Assembly (NCBI RefSeq): GCF_014196345.1
Contig: NZ_JACIDN010000003.1
Coordinates: forward strand, 558,001 to 622,000
Reading direction: 5' to 3'
Length of the DNA: 64,000 nt
Source: Methylobacterium brachythecii
GTDB lineage: Bacteria > Pseudomonadota > Alphaproteobacteria > Rhizobiales > Beijerinckiaceae
Shown here: positions 35,911 through 44,861 of the stretch, piece after piece
Layout of the letters: each line of letters starts with the position of its first letter
Position numbering within the stretch: the first letter of the stretch is position 1
Notes under the pieces: generated by a model
Told to the model about the DNA's origin: nothing
Databases searched by the model: none
The model's input: only the letters and a program-made list of their open reading frames with translations
Program-made: the position numbers and the translations under genes

Positions 35911-37590
35911 TCAGCTCGTGCTGCGCCGGAGCAGGGCGTCGAGGCCGCCGACCCGGTACCAATGATAGCCGTAGCCCTCGATCAGCACCCGGTGCCGGCC
36001 GTCCTTGCCGGCCTCCGCGCGCTCGCCGGTGAGGAGGTCGACCAGAAGCCGGCCCTGCTCGCCCTTCACGCCCGTCTCGAAGCGCAGTTCGAGCGGCTTG
36101 GCGTCGAGATTGTGCAGGCACAGAACCGAGTTGTTGCGCCAGTCGTAGCGCAGGCCGAGCACCGCGTTCTCGCCGGTCTCGATCACGCTGAAATCGCCCC
36201 AGCCGATCTCCGGCACCTCCTTGCGCTGGCGGATGATGCTCTGCATCCAGTGGAGCAGCGAGCCGTGCTCGTGTCGCTGGCTCGCGACGTTGACGTGCTC
36301 GAAGCCGTAGGCCCCCTCGCTGATGGGCGGGCTCACCGGCCGGGCGCCCTTGGTGAAACCGCCCTGGGCATCCGCGGTCCACTGCATCGGCGTGCGGGCG
36401 CAGTCGCGCTCGGGAATCGAGAGGTCGTCGCCCATGCCGATCTCGTCGCCGTAGCGCAGGACCGGTGTGCCGGGCAGCGAGAACATCAGCGAGTAGGCCA
36501 GCTCGATCCGGCGCCGGTCGCCGTCGAGCATCGGCGCGAGCCGACGGCGGATGCCGCGGTCGTAGAGCTGCATGTCCTTGTCCGGTCCGAACGCGTCGAA
36601 GACCGTCCGGCGCTGCTTCTCGGTCAGCCGGCCGAGATCCAGCTCGTCGTGGTTGCGCAGAAACATCGCCCATTGCGCCGAGGGCGGCCGGTTCCAGGTC
36701 TTGTTCAGCGCCTTGACCAGAGGCCGCACGTCCGAGGCCGCCAGGGCGTAGAACAGAGCCTGGTTGACCTGGAAGTTGAACATCATGTGCATGCGGTCGT
36801 TGTCGTCGCCGAAATACTCCATGTCGTCCTTGGGCAGGACGTTGGCCTCGGCGAGGATGATGGCATCACCCGCACGCCATTGCAGGAATTCGCGGAAGTC
36901 GCGCAGCCAGTCGAAATGCTCCTTCGGCGCGCCCTTCACCTCCGGCCCCTTCGCGGCGATCACGAAAGGCACGGCGTCCATGCGGAAGCCGGCGACGCCG
37001 AGTTCGAGCCAGAAGCCCATGATCTTCAGGATCTCGGCCTGAACCTCGGGATTGGCGGTGTTGAGATCGGGCTGGAAGTCGAAGAAGCGGTGGAAGTACC
37101 AAGCCTTGGCCGTCTCGTCGTAGGTCCAGGTCGTCTTCTGCACGCCCGGAAACACCATGCCTTCGTCGTAGTTGGCGGGCCGCTTGTCGGACCAGACGTA
37201 CCAGTCGCGGTAGCGCGAGGCGGGGTCCGAGCGGGCTTCCTGGAACCATCGATGCTGGTCCGAGGTGTGATTGACGACGAGGTCGATGATGACCTTGAGG
37301 CCGCGCTGTTTGGCGGCATGGGTGAAGGCCACGAAATCGCCGAGCGAGCCGTAGATCGGGTCGACGCCGTAATAGTCGCTGATGTCGTAGCCGTGGTCGC
37401 GCTGAGGCGAGGGCTGGAACGGCTGCAGCCAGATCGCGGTGACGCCGAGGCCGAGAAGGTAGTCGAGCCGCCGCTCCAGCCCGGCGAAATCGCCGGTGCC
37501 GTCGCCGTCGGCATCCATGAAGGTGCCGACCGACAGGCAGTAGAACACTGCGTTCTTGTACCAAAGGTCCTGGATCACGCTGGGCTTCAC
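35911..37590 (-). CDS. GH13 alpha-amylase family enzyme, trehalose-synthase-like
   Basis: 559 residues from GTG 37590, set by GGAGG 6 bases upstream. The catalytic triad of GH13 can be placed: Asp205 (GFRMDAVPF), Glu248 (IILAEANV) and Asp315 (FLRNHDELD), with the calcium/substrate block DLVVNHTSDQHRWF at 103-116. The start WYKNAVFYCLSVGTFMDADGDGTGDF and the overall layout resemble maltose alpha-glucosyltransferase (TreS) more than secreted amylases, and there is no signal peptide. It probably acts on maltose or trehalose in the cytoplasm. Exact specificity uncertain. Confidence 0.85.
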   Translation of the reverse strand: MKPSVIQDLWYKNAVFYCLSVGTFMDADGDGTGDFAGLERRLDYLLGLGVTAIWLQPFQPSPQRDHGYDISDYYGVDPIYGSLGDFVAFTHAAKQRGLKVIIDLVVNHTSDQHRWFQEARSDPASRYRDWYVWSDKRPANYDEGMVFPGVQKTTWTYDETAKAWYFHRFFDFQPDLNTANPEVQAEILKIMGFWLELGVAGFRMDAVPFVIAAKGPEVKGAPKEHFDWLRDFREFLQWRAGDAIILAEANVLPKDDMEYFGDDNDRMHMMFNFQVNQALFYALAASDVRPLVKALNKTWNRPPSAQWAMFLRNHDELDLGRLTEKQRRTVFDAFGPDKDMQLYDRGIRRRLAPMLDGDRRRIELAYSLMFSLPGTPVLRYGDEIGMGDDLSIPERDCARTPMQWTADAQGGFTKGARPVSPPISEGAYGFEHVNVASQRHEHGSLLHWMQSIIRQRKEVPEIGWGDFSVIETGENAVLGLRYDWRNNSVLCLHNLDAKPLELRFETGVKGEQGRLLVDLLTGERAEAGKDGRHRVLIEGYGYHWYRVGGLDALLRRSTS

Positions 37591-37724
37591 TCTGGACCTC
37601 CGGCTCTGGCGGCACCCCAACGGTGACCGCAGCTTGAGCGTTCCAGTGTGTGCGTGACGCGATGGTCGGCTCACCGGACCAGCCTGCGCCGGTCGGCGCC
37701 ATGCACACCACATTGTAAGAAAAA

Positions 37725-37753
37725 TATCTTATTTATTGACAACTATCTTATTT
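37725..37753. repeat. Direct repeat TATCTTATTT x2 in an AT-rich patch
   Basis: Two identical 10-base copies (37725-37734 and 37744-37753), 19 bases apart start to start. The left copy overlaps an inverted pair TAAGA/TCTTA (37716-37731). It lies 135 bases before the GH13 start, on the side where its promoter should be; read leftward, TTGTCA and TACAAT occur 19 bases apart. An operator or promoter is plausible. Confidence 0.6.
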
Positions 37754-38151
37754 TGTGATTGAAGTTCGCCACCAGCCTCCCGATCATCGGGGGAGCGCCG
37801 CAGGGTCGAGGGCGGGGTTCCGAGGGAGGTCTGGGCGATGCCCGCGTCGGTGGTCTCACCCGCTGCCGCCCCGGGCGGGAAAGGTCGATGCAAGGTCTGC
37901 CCGGGTCGTGGCGGGGTTCGGCGAGGAAATGCGCCGGGCTTTGGCCGACCCTGCCTGGGCGACACCGAGATGCTGTCGGCGCCGTCCACCACGAGACGGC
38001 GCGCACGGAAGGAGGTGCCACGCAACTTCCTCGGGATGGTGGCTTCGAGAAGGAGCCCGGCACCGGGGCGTGTTGAGCGACAGGTCGACATCACCGAAGA
38101 CATCGCGACGCAAAACCGGTTCGGCCGCCCCTCACGAAGGGCTTTCGGACC

Positions 38152-38216
38152 GCGGGACGCCGGGGACCCCCGCTTCTCGTGACCACGCGTGTCGACATGG
38201 GTCCGCGGCGTCCCGC
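38152..38216. repeat. 18-bp inverted repeat with 29-base loop
   Basis: GCGGGACGCCGGGGACCC (38152-38169) pairs with GGGTCCGCGGCGTCCCGC (38199-38216) in 17 of 18 positions. The hairpin is very stable and is not followed by a U-tract. It lies 214 bases before the PBP gene start, so it may be a dispersed palindrome, a structured leader, or a small RNA. Confidence 0.7.
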
Positions 38217-38429
38217 GTCTCCCCGATCCATCTCCCCGGCGGACCTTTTTCCGCGCGGGGACGCGAGCGCTCGTCCCGAGGGAATCCGGGATCTCATCGG
38301 TGCTCGGGAGCACCGCGGCAGACGGCGCGTGATCTTAAAACAGCCGCGTTGTGCACCGCATATGCGGAGCTCGGGCGTTGTCTTCGGAGAACGCCTTCGT
38401 TGCGTCCTTGCCCCGGTGCCCATCGCCCG

Positions 38430-41400
38430 ATGAACGCCATCCTGATCAAGCTGTTCGCGACCGCGCTGACCCTCAGCCAGGTCACGACGCGGCCGGACGC
38501 GGTGAAGACGCAGTTTGACCCGGTGGCGGACCGCGACCAGGTCGTGCAGGTGCTGCGCGACGGCTGCGCGCATATGCGCAAGGCCTTCGACATCGAGGAC
38601 ATCAACCTCGACGAGCTGATCTCCACGGCGATGGAAGACCCGACCACCGTCGCCGGGGACAACGCGCCCAAGATCCTGCACGGGCTCGATCTCGGCGAGC
38701 TCAACACGAGCTACAAGCAGTTCTGCAAGGGCGAGAACCCGGCGAATTCGCCCTTCGACGCCCGCGCGGTGATCGAATTCTACAACAACGCCGTGAAGGA
38801 CTTGCCCTCCGCAGAGGTGCTCAAGGATTCGAAGCTGCCGGGCGCGAGCACGATCCTCGACAATGCCGGAAAGACCTATTCCGAGGCCTTCGAGACGAAC
38901 GGGCGCCGCCGGGTGCTGCCCATCGGCGAGATCCCGGAGATGGTGCAGAAGGCCTTCGTCGCGGCCGAGGACAAGCGCTTCTACCAGCACCACGGCATCG
39001 ACGAGCGCGGCGTGATCCGCGCCTTCATCGGCAATCTGGCCTCGCCGGGCCGGCCAGCGGGCGGCTCGACCATCACCCAGCAGGTGGTGAAGAACCTCTC
39101 GGTCGGCGACGACGTCACCTACGAGCGCAAGATCCGCGAGATGATCGTCGCGGCACGGCTGGAACAGATCCAGACCAAGCCGCAGATCCTCGGGCTCTAC
39201 CTCAACGGCATCTATCTCGGCCGCGGCTCCTACGGCGTGGAGATGGCCGCCAGGAGCTGGTTCGGGAAATCGGTGACGCAGCTCAGCGTCGCGGAGGCGG
39301 CCCTGCTCGCCGGCCTGCCCAAGGGCCCGAACTACTACAGCCCCGAAAAATACCCCGACCGCGCCCGCGAGCGCCGCGGCTACGTCCTCTCCCGCATGAA
39401 GGAGGACGGGGTCATCACGGACGAACAGCTCGCCGAGGCGCAGAAGAGCGATCTCGGCATCAAGCCCTTCGAGCAGGTCCGCCGCGATGCCGGCTTCTAC
39501 TTCGTCGAGCATCTCGGCCGCGAGGCGCGCACCTTCGCCGGTTTGGAATCGCTGACCAGCACTTCCTACACCGTGCGGTCGACGGTGAATGCCGGCCTGC
39601 AGACGGCCGTCGAATCCGCTTTGCAGGACGGCCTCGCCAATTACGAGCGGGGGACCGGTCGCGTCTTCTTCGACGGACCGGAGATGAACCTTGCGGAATC
39701 CGTGAAGAAATTCGAGGCGATGCCTCCGGTCGTGGAAACGGCGCTGCCTCCCGCGACGCCACCGGAGCCGACGCCTCCGCGCGGTAAGAAAGCCGCCCTC
39801 AAGCAGCCGCTGCCCCCGAAACCGGCCGGCCCCAAGCCCGCCTGGCAGCGTGCCCTCCAGACGGCGCGGCCGCTGCTCTACGACGTGCACTGGCCGCTCG
39901 CCGTCGTCCTCTCCACCGGGAAGGCCGGCACCAAGGTCGGCCTCGCGGACGGACGTGTCGCGAGCCTCGATGCCGGTGCCGCGCGCGGACGGCTTCAGCT
40001 CTACGATGCCGTGCGCGTGAAGCTCGTCGATCCGTCCGCCCGCACGCCGCGCGCGCAATTGCGCGTCCGCCCGGCCGTGCAGGGCGCAGCGATCGTGCTG
40101 GAGAACAAGACCGGCCGCATCCTGGCGATGACCGGCGGCTTCTCCTACCCGCTGAGCCAGCTGAACCGCGTGACTCAGACCGTCCGCCAGCCCGGCTCGA
40201 CGCTGAAGCCCCTGACCTATCTCGCGGCGCTGAATGCCGGCCTGCAGCCCAATACCCTGGTGATGGATTCTCCGGTGACGCTGCCGCCGATCGGCGGGGC
40301 AGGGGATTCCTGGTCTCCGAAGAACTACGACGGCGGCGGCTCCGGCCCGACGACGCTGCGGCGCGGCCTCGAATTCTCGAAGAACCTCGTCACCGCCCGC
40401 CTCTTGCAGGGCGGTATCGCCGAGAAGGCGCCGGCCAGCCTCAAGCGCGTCTGCGACATCGCCCTCGAAGCCCAGCTCTACGCCGAGTGTGAGAACTACT
40501 ATCCCTTCGTGCTGGGCGCGCAGCCGGTACGGCTGATCGACCTCGCCAGCTTCTACGCCGCCATCGCCAACGAGGGCGCACGCCCGAGCGCCTACGCGCT
40601 GGAATCGGTGGAGAAGGACGGCAAGGCGGTGTTCACGCATCCGGCCAAGGCGCCGGTGCGGATCGGCTCGGCCGACCGTGTCGCCTTCTACCAGCTCAAG
40701 ACCATGCTGCAGGGCGTGACCCAGCACGGCACCGCCGCAGCAATGTCGGCGATCTCGCCATACGTGGCCGGCAAGACCGGCACCTCTGAGAACGAGAACG
40801 ACGCCTGGTTCGCCGGCTTCACCAACGAGATCAGCGTCGTGGTCTGGGTCGGCTATGACAATGCCGACGGAATCCGCAAGACGCTGGGCCGCGGCCAGAC
40901 CGGCGGCCACGTCTCGGTGCCGATCGCCAAGGCGATCTTCCAGGCAGCCTGGGCCAACGGTGTGCCGCGCACCGTGCTCGCTCCGCCATCCCCCGAGACC
41001 ATGACCCAGATCGCGGACCTACCGATCGATGCCAGGAGCGGGCAGCGGCTCTCCGGCGGCGGTTTCCTTGAGCATTTCCGCAGGAAGAACGGCCAGATCG
41101 CCGACACCCAATACAACCTCGTACCGCGCGAGACGATGTACGCCATGCGGCCGGATTCGGAGGACGGCGATTCCGGGAACTCCGAAGACGGAGCGGACGT
41201 CGCCGGAGACTATTACGGCAACCGCCCTGGCCGCAGCGGAAGCGACCTGCTCGATCCCTTCGCGAAGAACGACACCGATCCCTACGCTTCGCGTCGCACA
41301 CAGCAGCGCTACGATCCCTACCAGAATTGGCCCGGCCGCAATCGCTACGGACAGGCACAGCCTTCTCCGTTCGGGGATGACGCCGACAGCTATCCGCGCC

Positions 41401-41450
41401 CGCGCCGGCGCGATCCTGACTACCTGTTCGGCGACGATCCGCGCTACTGA
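38430..41450 (+). CDS. Class A penicillin-binding protein (PBP1A type)
   Basis: 1006 residues from ATG 38430. A short N-terminal hydrophobic stretch, an unusual domain of about 130 residues (30-160), then glycosyltransferase 51 with Glu180 in VAAEDKRFYQHHG and GGSTITQQVVKNLS. A Pro/Lys-rich linker precedes the transpeptidase domain with Ser590 (GSTLK), Ser650 (SKN) and KTGTS at 782. The last 120 residues are low-complexity, rich in Asp, Arg, Tyr and Pro. It polymerises and crosslinks peptidoglycan in the periplasm. The open frame reaches back to 37755 but without support for an earlier start. Confidence 0.9.
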   Translation: MNAILIKLFATALTLSQVTTRPDAVKTQFDPVADRDQVVQVLRDGCAHMRKAFDIEDINLDELISTAMEDPTTVAGDNAPKILHGLDLGELNTSYKQFCKGENPANSPFDARAVIEFYNNAVKDLPSAEVLKDSKLPGASTILDNAGKTYSEAFETNGRRRVLPIGEIPEMVQKAFVAAEDKRFYQHHGIDERGVIRAFIGNLASPGRPAGGSTITQQVVKNLSVGDDVTYERKIREMIVAARLEQIQTKPQILGLYLNGIYLGRGSYGVEMAARSWFGKSVTQLSVAEAALLAGLPKGPNYYSPEKYPDRARERRGYVLSRMKEDGVITDEQLAEAQKSDLGIKPFEQVRRDAGFYFVEHLGREARTFAGLESLTSTSYTVRSTVNAGLQTAVESALQDGLANYERGTGRVFFDGPEMNLAESVKKFEAMPPVVETALPPATPPEPTPPRGKKAALKQPLPPKPAGPKPAWQRALQTARPLLYDVHWPLAVVLSTGKAGTKVGLADGRVASLDAGAARGRLQLYDAVRVKLVDPSARTPRAQLRVRPAVQGAAIVLENKTGRILAMTGGFSYPLSQLNRVTQTVRQPGSTLKPLTYLAALNAGLQPNTLVMDSPVTLPPIGGAGDSWSPKNYDGGGSGPTTLRRGLEFSKNLVTARLLQGGIAEKAPASLKRVCDIALEAQLYAECENYYPFVLGAQPVRLIDLASFYAAIANEGARPSAYALESVEKDGKAVFTHPAKAPVRIGSADRVAFYQLKTMLQGVTQHGTAAAMSAISPYVAGKTGTSENENDAWFAGFTNEISVVVWVGYDNADGIRKTLGRGQTGGHVSVPIAKAIFQAAWANGVPRTVLAPPSPETMTQIADLPIDARSGQRLSGGGFLEHFRRKNGQIADTQYNLVPRETMYAMRPDSEDGDSGNSEDGADVAGDYYGNRPGRSGSDLLDPFAKNDTDPYASRRTQQRYDPYQNWPGRNRYGQAQPSPFGDDADSYPRPRRRDPDYLFGDDPRY

Positions 41451-41493
41451 GCGCCGCCGCCGCGCATAGCCTTCACAACCCCGAGGATTCGAC

Positions 41494-42564
41494 GTGCTGA
41501 AGCAGCTTTCGGCGACCCTTTTCTTCGCCCTTGCGGTGGCTGGGCACGCCTTCGCGCAGGAGACCATCAAGCTGCAGGGACCGGCAGCGCCGACCGCCAC
41601 GGTGCCGGCCAACGTGAAGGATGTCGGTGCGTTGGACGCCTCGGACCTCGCTACGCTGAAGCCCGGCACGATCCTGTTCACGGACCATCGCGACAAGGCC
41701 TCGGCGAATCCCGAGAACGGACTCATCTCCTATAACGACTGGGTGAAGACTCGTCCGGCCGAGGCCGCGGCGCTCGCCCCATTCCCCGGCTATGTCGAAC
41801 CCGACTACAGCCAGACGCTCAACGGCGTCACGAAGCAGCGCCACGAGACCCTGAAGGTCTACGTCGCTGAAGGGCGCTTCGTCGTGAACAAGGCGCCCGG
41901 CACCATCGACCTGTCGCGCTACGCCAGCCTCGACTTCGTCTCGAAGATGGACGGCGCCATCCGGCACAAGGCGCTGAACCCGGCCGACGTCACCCCGACC
42001 AAGGATCCGGCCGCCGCCTTCGCCAAGCGCCCCGACAGGGCCTGGTGCGACACGCCGGGCGCGGTCTGTCTGGAGTCGCGCTATGATCTCGAAGGCAAGC
42101 TGCCGCTCGGAGTCCGGCTCGCCAACAAGCTTGAGCTCGGCACGACCAAGAAGGTCGCCGAGTTCGTCTCGTTCCAGAGCGAGCTGCGTGTGGTTCAGCC
42201 AGGCGAGGCAGCCGGCCTCAACGCGCTCACGAAGATCGACACGCCGGTCGCCGGCGGCCTCGAACAAACGATCTTCTGGGTCAACCAGATCCTGCGCTTC
42301 GGCAAGTTCCTGGCGATCGTGCAACCGCTGCCGAACGATCCAGGCAAGTCGGTGGTGACGACCTACATGGCGCTGGCGGTGAAGGCCGACGTGCTCGACC
42401 GCAAGCAAGAATATGCGCGCGTGCCGGTGCTCAAGAACCTGCTCCCGGTGCAGGTGCTGATGGGGAACTCCTCCTTCAACACCGGCACCTCGATCAGCGC
42501 CGGGTTGCCGACTTACTCGCGCAACCGCATCGGTGCCTTCGCCGAGGCCCTGGCGAAGAACTGA
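41494..42564 (+). CDS. Exported protein of unknown function
   Basis: 356 residues from GTG 41494, 43 bases after the PBP gene and likely in its operon. Signal peptide MLKQLSATLFFALAVAGHAF, cut after AFA. The mature protein begins QETIKLQGP and has two cysteines (WCDTPGAVCLESRYD) that may form a disulfide. The middle LEQTIFWVNQILRFGKFLAIVQPLP is amphipathic. I do not recognise the family. Its position behind a peptidoglycan synthase hints at an envelope role only. Confidence 0.75.
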   Translation: MLKQLSATLFFALAVAGHAFAQETIKLQGPAAPTATVPANVKDVGALDASDLATLKPGTILFTDHRDKASANPENGLISYNDWVKTRPAEAAALAPFPGYVEPDYSQTLNGVTKQRHETLKVYVAEGRFVVNKAPGTIDLSRYASLDFVSKMDGAIRHKALNPADVTPTKDPAAAFAKRPDRAWCDTPGAVCLESRYDLEGKLPLGVRLANKLELGTTKKVAEFVSFQSELRVVQPGEAAGLNALTKIDTPVAGGLEQTIFWVNQILRFGKFLAIVQPLPNDPGKSVVTTYMALAVKADVLDRKQEYARVPVLKNLLPVQVLMGNSSFNTGTSISAGLPTYSRNRIGAFAEALAKN

Positions 42565-42571
42565 CCGCCCT

Positions 42572-43105
42572 TCAGCCCGCCGGGTCCGGTTCGGCGATCC
42601 GGCGAAGCCGTCCATTGCGCTTCTCGTAGCGGAAGATCGAGGTCAGCGCCTCGCTCGCTTCCCGCGCTTCCGCGGTCTCCACCGCGGGGCCTGCCGAGAC
42701 CCGCGCGAGGGCGCCGAGGGCGACCTCGCGATCCCGGTGCAGCGCGGCGATCAGTCCCGGTGGCATCCGCACGACGATCGTGGTGCCGTCGGCGAAGGCG
42801 ATCTCTACCGCGATGGGCTGGGCCACGTCCGGCGTCAGCCCTTCCTCGATCACGCCGAGCCCGGCGCGCATGGTCGAGACGGCAAGCCGCGCCGGCATCG
42901 CGAGACGGCCGGAGGAGGGCAAGGCATCGCGCAGGCTTCCAAGGAACCCCGGCAGCGTGCCGCGGCGCGACCGTGGCGCGCTGGGGCTCAGCCGCGCGAT
43001 CGTCTCGACGCCGCGCGCGGTGCCGTCCGGAAGGGTCAGCAAGCCGGCCTCGTAGGAACCCGCTCCCGCGCCGCAGGCACCATCGTCGACCGAGAAGCCG
43101 CTCAT
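42572..43105 (-). CDS. Hypothetical protein, 177 residues
   Basis: 177 residues from ATG 43105; GTG 43114 would add three. No signal peptide or membrane span. It has a basic N-terminal third (SPSAPRSRRGTLPGFLG) and a beta-rich centre with VAQPIAVEIAFADGTTIVVRMPPGLIAALHRD, which reads as a small binding domain. Convergent with the preceding exported-protein gene, only 7 bases apart, with no terminator between them. No family recognised. Confidence 0.6.
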   Translation of the reverse strand: MSGFSVDDGACGAGAGSYEAGLLTLPDGTARGVETIARLSPSAPRSRRGTLPGFLGSLRDALPSSGRLAMPARLAVSTMRAGLGVIEEGLTPDVAQPIAVEIAFADGTTIVVRMPPGLIAALHRDREVALGALARVSAGPAVETAEAREASEALTSIFRYEKRNGRLRRIAEPDPAG

Positions 43106-43133
43106 GCCGTGCACCGTCGCATCGAGCGCCGAT

Positions 43134-43355
43134 TCAGAAGCCGCGGTTCGAGATCGTCGGCAGCGTCGGCTGCGTGAACTGGCGGTTCACGTCCGGCCGG
43201 GTCTGGGTTCCGTTGGTGTTGCTCGAGCGGCGGTAATTGTCGGGGTTGAAGCTCTCCGAGAGCCCGCTGCCGCCGGGTCCGGAATCCGTGCTGTTGCAGC
43301 CAGAGAGCGCGGATGTGGCGAGAACGACGGCGATGAGAGCGAGGGTCAGGCGCAT
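43134..43355 (-). CDS. Small putative lipoprotein
   Basis: 73 residues with a lipobox (LATSALSGC, Cys at 19), followed by a short Ser/Asn/Thr-rich disordered chain. GGGAA precedes ATG 43355. Probably anchored to a membrane by lipidation. It lies upstream of the 177-residue hypothetical gene on the same strand. No family recognised. Confidence 0.65.
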   Translation of the reverse strand: MRLTLALIAVVLATSALSGCNSTDSGPGGSGLSESFNPDNYRRSSNTNGTQTRPDVNRQFTQPTLPTISNRGF

Positions 43356-43663
43356 CGGTGGATTCCCGTTAACAAGATATGCGGCTCACTGGCCGTCGCG
43401 CGACGGCCGTGCAAAGCTGCATGGCCTGATCGATGTCGGACGGATCCCGTCGCCCGCCCCTGGCCTGCGACCCGGCGCCGTCCCCGTCAAGCAACTCTGT
43501 ACCGTTCCCTAACGGTTTCGCTTGGATGTGATGTCGAGCGGCCACGCGGGGCTTACCACGCCGATCGGAAGTCGGGGGGATAGGCCACGAGACCTCGGCA
43601 TTCGTGTGGAGGAAGCCGGGCGGGCAGTGGCAGAATGGGGCGAAATCGCGAAAGGCTCGCCCC

Positions 43664-43912
43664 ATGAGCAACGTCGTTCCCTTCCGCCGTCCAGCACCCG
43701 TCACCGTCAGGCCGCGCTGCGACGTGGTCTCGGTTGCCGACGACCTGTTCGTGGCGCTCGACGGGCTGCAGGATCTGGCCGAACGAGCCGCACTGATGAA
43801 CCGCCCAGCATCCGAGGTGGACGCGATGGTTCAGGGCCTGCTTGAAGCGGTCGGCGCCGTCGAGCGCGCACTCGACTGCCTCGGCGAGGGCAGCGAGGCC
43901 GCCCCGGGCTGA
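43664..43912 (+). CDS. Small hypothetical protein, 82 residues
   Basis: 82 residues from ATG 43664 (MSNVVPFRRPAPVTVRP). A short basic start is followed by a helical, mildly acidic body (VADDLFVALDGLQDLAERAAL, VDAMVQGLLEAVGAVERALDCLG). No signal peptide. AAAGG lies 8 bases upstream. The MSNVVPFRRP start is common among small alphaproteobacterial proteins, which supports this being a real gene. Convergent with the PAQR gene, 8 bases apart. Confidence 0.6.
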   Translation: MSNVVPFRRPAPVTVRPRCDVVSVADDLFVALDGLQDLAERAALMNRPASEVDAMVQGLLEAVGAVERALDCLGEGSEAAPG

Positions 43913-43920
43913 ACGCCCTC

Positions 43921-44601
43921 TCAGTTGCCGGCGGCGAGCACGCTGGTGATGATCGTTCCGTAGTGGCAGCAGGCCGCGGCCAGCACGAAGCCGTGCCAGA
44001 TTGCATTCTGGAAAGGCAGGCTGCGCCAGACGTGGAAGACCACGCCGAAGGAATAGAGCAAACCTCCGATGGCGAGCATCCAAAGCGCTGCCGGCGAGAG
44101 CCCCGCGATCGTGGATTCATAGGCGAGTACGCCACTCCAGCCGAGCATGAGATAGAGCACGATCGAGAGGCGATCCCAGCGGCCCGGCATCAGCAGCTTG
44201 ATGGCGATGCCGATCGCCGCCACCGTCCAGATCAAACCGAGCAGGCTCCAGGCGACCGGGCCGCTCCCGACCAGCACGACGAGGGGCGTGTAGGTGCCGG
44301 CGATCATCAGATAGATGAAGGCGTGGTCGACCCGGCGCAGAATCCATTTGCGCGGCGAGACCGGCCACATGTTGTAGGCGGCAGAGGCGCCGAGCATCGC
44401 AACGAGCGCGCCGGAATAGACCAAGATCGAGGCGCGCTCCATCCATCCGAGATGAGTGAGCGTGGCGATGACGACGAGCGTGATGGCGCCGGCTATACCG
44501 AGGGCGACACCCAGGAGATGGACGGCACTATCGGCCATCATCTCCTCGCGGGTGTAATGCCAAGTCAGGGCCAGCGGCCTTCCATCTTCCGCCAGGAACA
44601 T
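43921..44601 (-). CDS. PAQR/hemolysin III family membrane protein
   Basis: 226 residues from ATG 44601; ATG 44541 (MMADSAVHLLG) would also fit. Seven membrane segments are visible, from VHLLGVALGIAGAITLVVIA to VFHVWRSLPFQNAIWHGFVLAAACCHY. The family histidines are present: SAVHLLG in the first segment, RVDHAFIYLMIAGTYTP, and IWHGFVLAAACCHY at the end, which in PAQR proteins bind zinc. The bacterial branch is named hemolysin III, but lytic activity is not established. Membrane-lipid sensing or hydrolysis is possible. Confidence 0.85.
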   Translation of the reverse strand: MFLAEDGRPLALTWHYTREEMMADSAVHLLGVALGIAGAITLVVIATLTHLGWMERASILVYSGALVAMLGASAAYNMWPVSPRKWILRRVDHAFIYLMIAGTYTPLVVLVGSGPVAWSLLGLIWTVAAIGIAIKLLMPGRWDRLSIVLYLMLGWSGVLAYESTIAGLSPAALWMLAIGGLLYSFGVVFHVWRSLPFQNAIWHGFVLAAACCHYGTIITSVLAAGN

Positions 44602-44861
44602 CGCGAGCTCCTCACCAATCGGTCAATCATAAGTCACAGGCAGTCCAAGTTGTTCCGGACCCGAAATACCGAGCTGCACTAACACTGTGCGAAACTCGAA
44701 CGAACAATCGATTCGATACGCGTGTGCAGTGCGGCAACGACTATTACGCAATAGCGTGCTGTCGCAATCGACGGGCGTCACGGCCGATCTTCTGCCGGTC
44801 TCCTTGCCGAGCTTGCATGAGCCGTGCCGGAACGAAGTCCCAAATCGGCACTTCGGGTCGG

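Larger units (their letters stand above)
37591..38429. other. 839-base gap with AT-rich patch and inverted repeat
   Basis: No convincing gene lies here. At 37710-37760 the DNA is strikingly AT-rich and carries a 10-base direct repeat, TATCTTATTT, at 37725 and 37744. From 37770 the GC-rich sequence has open frames on both strands but none with protein-like composition or a ribosome site. The long frame that continues into the PBP gene is best explained as leader. A large inverted repeat is at 38152-38216. Confidence 0.5.

Noticed and set aside
37755..38429. 225-codon extension of the PBP frame, and a 194-residue leftward frame over the same DNA
   Set aside because: Both are Arg/Gly/Pro-rich without motifs. 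The PBP membrane anchor directly follows ATG 38430.
38091..40910. 939-residue open frame opposite the PBP gene, and similar long antisense frames opposite lutH, gyrB, valS and the Wzz gene
   Set aside because: In GC-rich DNA the strand opposite a real gene stays open because stops are rare. The translations have skewed Arg/Ala/Gly/Asp/His composition and no motifs, while the other strand encodes clear proteins.
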